This document shows, one piece after another, positions 59,716-64,000 of a DNA stretch of 64,000 nt. A program made the translations under genes and the position numbers. Below the pieces are notes generated by a model. It was not told the origin of the DNA. It saw only the letters and a program-made list of their open reading frames with translations, and made no database searches. The DNA is from Actinobacteria bacterium OV320. Its GTDB lineage: Bacteria > Actinomycetota > Actinomycetes > Streptomycetales > Streptomycetaceae. Numbering within the stretch: position 1 is the first letter of the stretch; each line of letters begins with the position of its first letter. The stretch covers positions 434,001 to 498,000 of the forward strand of contig LJCX01000029.1 in assembly GCA_001298545.1 (NCBI GenBank). The letters run 5' to 3'.

Positions 59716-59762
59716 GTTTGCCGTAAGGGGCAGCTCCCGTACCAGAAAGTGAGCCAGAAGCC

Positions 59763-60860
59763 GTGTCCGCAGTCTCCGACCGTCTCCCCACCTTCCCCTG
59801 GGACAAGCTGGCGCCGTACAAGGCGACGGCCGCGGCCCACCCGGGCGGCATCGTCGACCTCTCCGTCGGCACCCCCGTCGACCCGGTCCCCGAGCTGATC
59901 CAGAAGGCCCTGATCGACGCGGCCGACTCACCCGGCTACCCGACGGTCTGGGGCACGCCCGAGCTGCGCGACGCGATCACCGGCTGGGTGGAGCGGCGGC
60001 TCGGCGCCCGCGGTGTGACCCACCGGCACGTGCTGCCGATCGTCGGCTCCAAGGAACTGGTCGCCTGGCTGCCGACCCAGCTGGGCCTCGGCCCCGGCGA
60101 CCGGGTCGCCTACCCGCGCCTGGCCTACCCGACCTACGAGGTCGGCGCCCGCCTGGCCCGCGCCGGGTACGAGGTCTACGACGACCCCACGGACCTGGAC
60201 CCGGAGGGGCTGAAGCTGCTCTGGCTCAACTCGCCGTCCAACCCCACGGGCAAGGTCCTCTCCAAGGACGAGCTGACCCGGATCGTGGCCTGGGCCCGTG
60301 AGCACGGCGTCCTGCTCTTCTCCGACGAGTGCTACCTGGAGCTGGGCTGGGAGGCCGACCCGGTCTCGGTCCTGCACCCGGACGTCAACGGCGGCTCGTA
60401 CGAGGGCATCGTCTCGGTCCACTCGCTGTCCAAGCGCTCGAACCTGGCGGGCTACCGGGCGGCCTTCCTGGCGGGCGACCCGGCCGTCCTGGCCCCGCTC
60501 CTGGAGATCCGCAAGCACGGCGGCATGATGACGTCGGCGACCACGCAGGCGGCCGCCGTGGCGGCCCTCGGCGACGACGCCCACGTCCGTGAGCAGCGGG
60601 AACGCTATGCGGTCCGCCGCACCGCGCTGCGCGAGGCACTGCTCGCCCACAGCTTCCGCATCGAGCACAGCGAGGCCAGCCTGTACCTGTGGGCCACCCG
60701 GGACGAGTCCTGCTGGACCACCGTCGCCCACCTGGCGGACCTGGGCATCCTGGTGGCCCCCGGCGACTTCTACGGCGAGGCGGGCGAGAACTTCGTCCGC
60801 GTGGCCCTGACGGCGACGGACGAGCGGATCGCGGCGGCGGTCGCCCGGCTCGCCCGCTAG
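59763..60860 (+). CDS. dapC: N-succinyldiaminopimelate aminotransferase DapC
   Basis: 365 residues from a GTG at 59763 with a weak ribosome site. It is a class I/II PLP-dependent aminotransferase: LNSPSNPTGKVL, SDECYLELGWE, and the PLP-binding Lys in SLSKRSNLAGYRAAF. The N-terminus (LPTFPWDKLAPYKATA, IVDLSVGTPVDPVPE) is characteristic of actinobacterial DapC. It transfers an amino group from glutamate to N-succinyl-amino-oxopimelate in lysine and diaminopimelate synthesis. dapE, the next step, lies 2 kb downstream. Confidence 0.93.
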   Translation: MSAVSDRLPTFPWDKLAPYKATAAAHPGGIVDLSVGTPVDPVPELIQKALIDAADSPGYPTVWGTPELRDAITGWVERRLGARGVTHRHVLPIVGSKELVAWLPTQLGLGPGDRVAYPRLAYPTYEVGARLARAGYEVYDDPTDLDPEGLKLLWLNSPSNPTGKVLSKDELTRIVAWAREHGVLLFSDECYLELGWEADPVSVLHPDVNGGSYEGIVSVHSLSKRSNLAGYRAAFLAGDPAVLAPLLEIRKHGGMMTSATTQAAAVAALGDDAHVREQRERYAVRRTALREALLAHSFRIEHSEASLYLWATRDESCWTTVAHLADLGILVAPGDFYGEAGENFVRVALTATDERIAAAVARLAR

Positions 60861-60893
60861 GACGCCGCCCGCCCGGCCTGCCGCGACGACGAG

Positions 60894-60923
60894 ACGGGGC
60901 CCAGGGAGCACCCTGGACCCCGT
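60894..60923. terminator. Terminator between dapC and the secreted protein gene
   Basis: 13-bp arms with one mismatch (60894-60906 / 60911-60923) and loop AGCA, between two convergent genes. Confidence 0.75.
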
Positions 60924-60946
60924 CACCGGCTCGACGGCCGCGGGCG

Positions 60947-61396
60947 TCAGCCGAGCGGCAGGCTCTTCACCGGCAGGGTCTCGGCGCCGGGCAGCCCGCC
61001 CTTGGTGAGCGTGTCCGTCGGCAGTCCGCCCTTGGTGGCGGTCGACGCGGTGTCCCCGAGGAGGCCCCCGGCGGAGCCCGCCGCCTCACCGGCAGTCTTC
61101 TGCGCCGCGGGCGCCGCCTTCTTCACGGCCTTGCCGCCGGTCTTGCCCGCGGCCGGCACCGTCTGCTGCACGGCCTTGCCACCGGTCTCACCCGCGAGTC
61201 CGGTGACGTTCTGCGCCGCGCCGTCGACCGTGGTGCCGACGCTCGCCGCGTCCAGGGCGGTCAGTCCGCCGAGGTTCGGGGCGGCGGGAAGGCTGGGGGC
61301 CGCACTTGCGGAGCCGGCCGCACCGACCCCGGCGGCCGCTCCCGCAGCGACAAGCAGCGCGGCACGGGCGATCCGGCGGGTCAGGGGGAGGGACAT
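60947..61396 (-). CDS. Secreted Ala/Gly/Lys-rich protein, function unknown
   Basis: 149 residues from the ATG at 61396 with AAGGAG upstream; in-frame extension upstream was rejected. The signal peptide MSLPLTRRIARAALL... ends at SASAA (about residue 30). The mature part is low-complexity with repeated GGKAV(K/Q)(K/Q) and (T/K)GGLP units and no Cys. Similar small secreted proteins in Streptomyces are sometimes labelled ATP-binding, for which there is no support here. It is convergent with dapC. Confidence 0.7.
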   Translation of the reverse strand: MSLPLTRRIARAALLVAAGAAAGVGAAGSASAAPSLPAAPNLGGLTALDAASVGTTVDGAAQNVTGLAGETGGKAVQQTVPAAGKTGGKAVKKAAPAAQKTAGEAAGSAGGLLGDTASTATKGGLPTDTLTKGGLPGAETLPVKSLPLG

Positions 61397-61720
61397 GATG
61401 CTCCTTCGACGGGAGAGAACAAGGACTGTCTGTGACTGCTGTGACTGTCTGTCTGTCCGGGCCCGGACGCAGTGACTACCGCTCGAAGCCCGCGAAGGTT
61501 GCGCACGGCCAACGTAAAGAGTTGGCAATGCGTCGCATTATCGCCTGCGGATAAAAACGGGCAAAAACCGCCCGATGTGAAAGTCCGTCAAACCCCTGTA
61601 GCCCTTTGTCCGCAAGGGATTCGTCGGATGCGGGGGTGACGGCGCGAAAACCTGAGCACCAGGTCGCCCGAACGGCCCGTACGTGACCCCACCGAGTGAC
61701 GACCCGTACTCCTGAGCGGT
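61397..61720. promoter_or_regulatory. Upstream region of the secreted protein gene with two dyads
   Basis: 324 bp with no coding bias. Two adjacent dyads stand out: GCCAAC-7 bp-GTTGGC (61508-61526) and AATGCG-T-CGCATT (61527-61539). They are followed by an A-rich stretch (GGATAAAAACGGGCAAAAACC, about 61549-61569). The dyads lie 110-145 bp upstream of the reverse gene's start and may be operators at its promoter. Confidence 0.45.
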
Positions 61721-62725
61721 CTACCGCGCGGTGACGATCCGTACGCTGCCGCTTCCGCCGCCCGCCCCGGTCGCCCCGGCGGCCTCCGCGCTGGTCGAGC
61801 CGGTCGCCCGCCACCGGCTGTCGGTGTTCCCGGAGACCCACTCCCGGCCCGCGTACGACACGCTCTCGATGCGCAGCGCCGAGGCGTTGGCCACCGCCCA
61901 GTGCGCCAGCTGCCAGCCGCGCTCGCCGACACTGCGCCCACCGGAGGCGGTGTCCTCGGTCACGGGCAGCGTCACGGTCCGCCCACCGCTCTCGGCGGCC
62001 GGCGCGTCCGGGTCCGCCGGGGGAGTGGACGAGACGTCCCGTGCGTCGGCCTGCGAGCCCGCCTGCTGCAGCGCGTCCCGCCCGAAGTCCCGCGCCAGCG
62101 CCGCCCGCACCGCGTTCGGACCGGTGGTCGTGGGTGTGGTGGCCGAGCGGCCGTTGCAGGTCAGCGTGGCCGCCGCCGTCCCGGTCAGCGCGGCGGCCAG
62201 CACCGTGGCGTCCGGCTCGTGCTTGGCGTACGCCTCCGGGTAGCCGCTGCGCTGCACGCGCTGCGCGGCGACGGTGAGCGGGAGCTCGGCGTAGTCGCGG
62301 ACCTTCGCGAGGTGCTCGTAGAAGATGTTCGCCGCGTACGCCGGGTCCGTGACCTGCTTCTCGGTGCCCCAGCCCTGCGAGGGCCGCTGCTGGAACAGCC
62401 CGAGCGAATCCCGGTCGCCGTGGGTGAGGTTGCGCAGCCCCGACTCCTGGAGGGCGGTCGCGAGCGCGATCGCCACGGCGCGCTCGGGCATGGCCCGGTT
62501 GGTGCCGACGGCGGCGATCGTGGCCGCGTTCACCGCCTGCTCCGGCGTGAACTCGTACGCCGCCCCGTTCGCGCCGCCCGAGACGACCCGGCAGCCCGGA
62601 TCGTCGGTGCCGCCGGTGACGTACTGCACCACGACATAACCCGCGACGGCGGACAGGACCACGCAGGCCGCCCCGAAACGGAGGAGGCGGCCGCGGCGCT
62701 GGGGAGAGGGTGACGGCTCTGGCAC
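61721..62725 (-). CDS. Membrane-anchored lytic-transglycosylase-like protein
   Basis: 334 residues if started at the GTG at 62725; the start is uncertain because no clear ribosome site is present. One N-terminal membrane helix (about residues 12-35) is followed by an external domain. ATALQESGLRNLTHGDRDSLGLFQQRPSQGWG has the look of a lysozyme-like fold: the catalytic Glu in LQESG and the GLFQQRP segment seen in goose-type/SLT-like domains of actinobacterial cell-wall enzymes. The Ser/Thr/Pro-rich C-terminal region has no motif I know. It diverges from dapE with a 94-bp shared promoter region. Confidence 0.7.
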   Translation of the reverse strand: MPEPSPSPQRRGRLLRFGAACVVLSAVAGYVVVQYVTGGTDDPGCRVVSGGANGAAYEFTPEQAVNAATIAAVGTNRAMPERAVAIALATALQESGLRNLTHGDRDSLGLFQQRPSQGWGTEKQVTDPAYAANIFYEHLAKVRDYAELPLTVAAQRVQRSGYPEAYAKHEPDATVLAAALTGTAAATLTCNGRSATTPTTTGPNAVRAALARDFGRDALQQAGSQADARDVSSTPPADPDAPAAESGGRTVTLPVTEDTASGGRSVGERGWQLAHWAVANASALRIESVSYAGREWVSGNTDSRWRATGSTSAEAAGATGAGGGSGSVRIVTAR

Positions 62726-62785
62726 GCGTACAAGGTACTGGAGAGTACTGAGGAGTAGGAGGCCCGTGCGCTGAGCGCGGAAAAG

Positions 62786-62812
62786 CTGGACGCGCGGCAG
62801 GCGCGTTAGGGT
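62786..62812 (+). promoter_or_regulatory. Probable leaderless promoter of dapE
   Basis: TAGGGT (62807-62812) ends 7 bp before the dapE ATG, and CTGGAC at 62786-62791 is a weak -35. No ribosome site precedes the ATG, which fits a transcript starting at the start codon. Confidence 0.5.
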
Positions 62813-62819
62813 CGACCGC

Positions 62820-63899
62820 ATGGCCGACACCACCCTTGACCTCACTCTGGACGCCGCCGCACTCACCGCGCGGCTCGTCGACTTCCGTTCGGAGAGCGGC
62901 ACCGAGAAGCCGCTCGCGGACGCGATCGAGGCCGTCCTGCGCGAGCTGCCCCACCTCACGGTGGACCGCTACGGCAACAACGTGATCGCCCGCACGGACC
63001 TGGGCCGTGCGGAGCGGGTGGTCCTCGCCGGCCACATCGACACGGTCCCGATCGCCGACAACGTCCCCTCGCGGCTGGACGAGGACGGCGTCCTGTGGGG
63101 CTGCGGCACCTGCGACATGAAGTCCGGGGTCGCGGTCCAGCTGCGCATCGCGGCGACGGTCCCGGCGCCCAACCGCGACCTGACCTTCGTCTTCTACGAC
63201 AACGAGGAGGTCGCCGCCGACCTCAACGGCCTCAAGCACGTGGCCGAGCACCGCCCGGAGTGGCTGGCGGGCGACTTCGCGGTGCTGCTGGAGCCCTCCG
63301 ACGGCCAGGTGGAGGGCGGCTGCCAGGGCACCCTGCGGGTCCTGCTGAAGACCAAGGGCGAGCGGTCCCACTCGGCACGCAGCTGGATGGGCTCCAACGC
63401 CATCCACGCGGCCGCCCCGATCCTGGCCCGCCTCGCCGCCTACGAGCCGCGCTACCCGGTCATCGACGGCCTGGAGTACCGCGAGGGACTCAACGCGGTC
63501 GGCATCACGGGCGGGGTGGCCGGCAACGTCATCCCCGACGAGTGCGTCGTCACCGTCAACTTCCGCTACGCGCCGGACCGGAGCGAGGCGGAGGCCGTCG
63601 CCCACGTCCGCGAGGTCTTCGCCGACTGCGGGGTGGCGGAGTTCGTCGTCGACGACCACAGCCCGGCCGCCCTCCCCGGCCTCTCCCACCCGGCGGCGGC
63701 GGCCTTCATCGAGGCGGTCGGCGGCACCCCGATGCCCAAGTACGGCTGGACGGACGTGAGTCGCTTCTCCTCGCTGGGCGTCCCCGCGGTCAACTACGGC
63801 CCCGGCAACCCGCACTTGGCGCACAAGCGGGACGAGCGCGTGGAGACGGCCAAGATCCTGGCGGGCGAGGAGCGGCTGAGGGCCTGGCTCACCGCCTGA
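62820..63899 (+). CDS. dapE: Succinyl-diaminopimelate desuccinylase DapE
   Basis: 359 residues. M20 metallopeptidase fold: GHIDTVPI contains the first His and Asp ligands, GCGTCDMKSG the bridging Asp, YDNEEVAADLNGL the catalytic Glu pair, and LEPSDGQVEGGCQG a further ligand. PGNPHLAHKRDERVE near the C-terminus supplies the last His. It releases LL-diaminopimelate from its succinyl form for lysine and cell-wall synthesis. The ATG lies 7 bp after a TAGGGT box. Confidence 0.95.
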   Translation: MADTTLDLTLDAAALTARLVDFRSESGTEKPLADAIEAVLRELPHLTVDRYGNNVIARTDLGRAERVVLAGHIDTVPIADNVPSRLDEDGVLWGCGTCDMKSGVAVQLRIAATVPAPNRDLTFVFYDNEEVAADLNGLKHVAEHRPEWLAGDFAVLLEPSDGQVEGGCQGTLRVLLKTKGERSHSARSWMGSNAIHAAAPILARLAAYEPRYPVIDGLEYREGLNAVGITGGVAGNVIPDECVVTVNFRYAPDRSEAEAVAHVREVFADCGVAEFVVDDHSPAALPGLSHPAAAAFIEAVGGTPMPKYGWTDVSRFSSLGVPAVNYGPGNPHLAHKRDERVETAKILAGEERLRAWLTA

Positions 63900-63960
63900 G
63901 GAGACGTTCGGCGCGTGGGCGCTTCAGGGCGGACACGCCGACGTCCCCCGTCCGTAACCC

Positions 63961-63974
63961 GCGTAGATCTACGC
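63961..63974. promoter_or_regulatory. Perfect 14-bp palindrome at the right edge
   Basis: GCGTAGATCTACGC is fully self-complementary, 61 bp after dapE. It is followed by TGAGGTGGAAC and may belong to the promoter of a gene beyond the window; TACGCT at 63970-63975 could serve as a -10. Confidence 0.4.
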
Positions 63975-64000
63975 TGAGGTGGAACAAACCTCCCCGGCTC

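Overview
The window is a 64-kb piece of a Streptomyces chromosome. The support is the very high G+C with G/C at almost every third codon position, a bldK peptide importer, two SARP-type regulators, mycothiol synthesis (mshB), a WhiJ-like helix-turn-helix/DUF397/RsbW-like trio, and a single TTA codon in the whole window. No tRNA, rRNA, CRISPR array, insertion sequence or phage gene was recognised.

Left part (1-13.5 kb): the 3' part of a PP2C phosphatase/ATPase regulator; two proteins of unknown role, one with a GH18-like barrel behind a 14-residue repeat region; a reverse succinate dehydrogenase operon (small coiled-coil gene, then sdhC, sdhA, sdhB); an unusually long peptide-binding lipoprotein; and the GTPase typA.

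Transport core (13.8-39.3 kb): three complete five-gene oligopeptide ABC importers. Forward bldKABCDE (14.1-20.4 kb) and a reverse paralogue (33.0-26.9 kb) share gene order, nearly identical gene lengths and a hairpin after the binding-protein gene, so they face each other like mirror images. Between them lie a methyltransferase, a DUF664/DinB protein, a large SARP-NB-ARC-TPR regulator and a small SARP. The third importer (33.6-39.3 kb) has a different order and translationally coupled genes. Together with the orphan lipoprotein at 9.2 kb there are four peptide-binding proteins within 26 kb.

Middle (39.4-49.4 kb): an S9 peptidase and a small membrane protein, then an accessory-looking block with a WhiJ-like trio, a membrane-anchored STAND ATPase with 14 WD40 repeats that carries the TTA codon, a NIPSNAP-like protein, a winged-helix protein and the remnant of an Rpn/YhgA-type gene.

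Right part (49.4-64 kb): mshB with a small membrane protein; a Gly/Pro-rich membrane protein broken by an imperfect 288-bp duplication; an ABC-2 exporter operon with its own sensor kinase and response regulator behind a 28-bp perfect palindrome; a SirB1-like/GNAT pair; ferredoxin fdxA; and dapC and dapE of the succinylase lysine/diaminopimelate pathway, separated by two reverse genes for a secreted and a lytic-transglycosylase-like protein.

All family calls come from reading motifs; no database search was possible.
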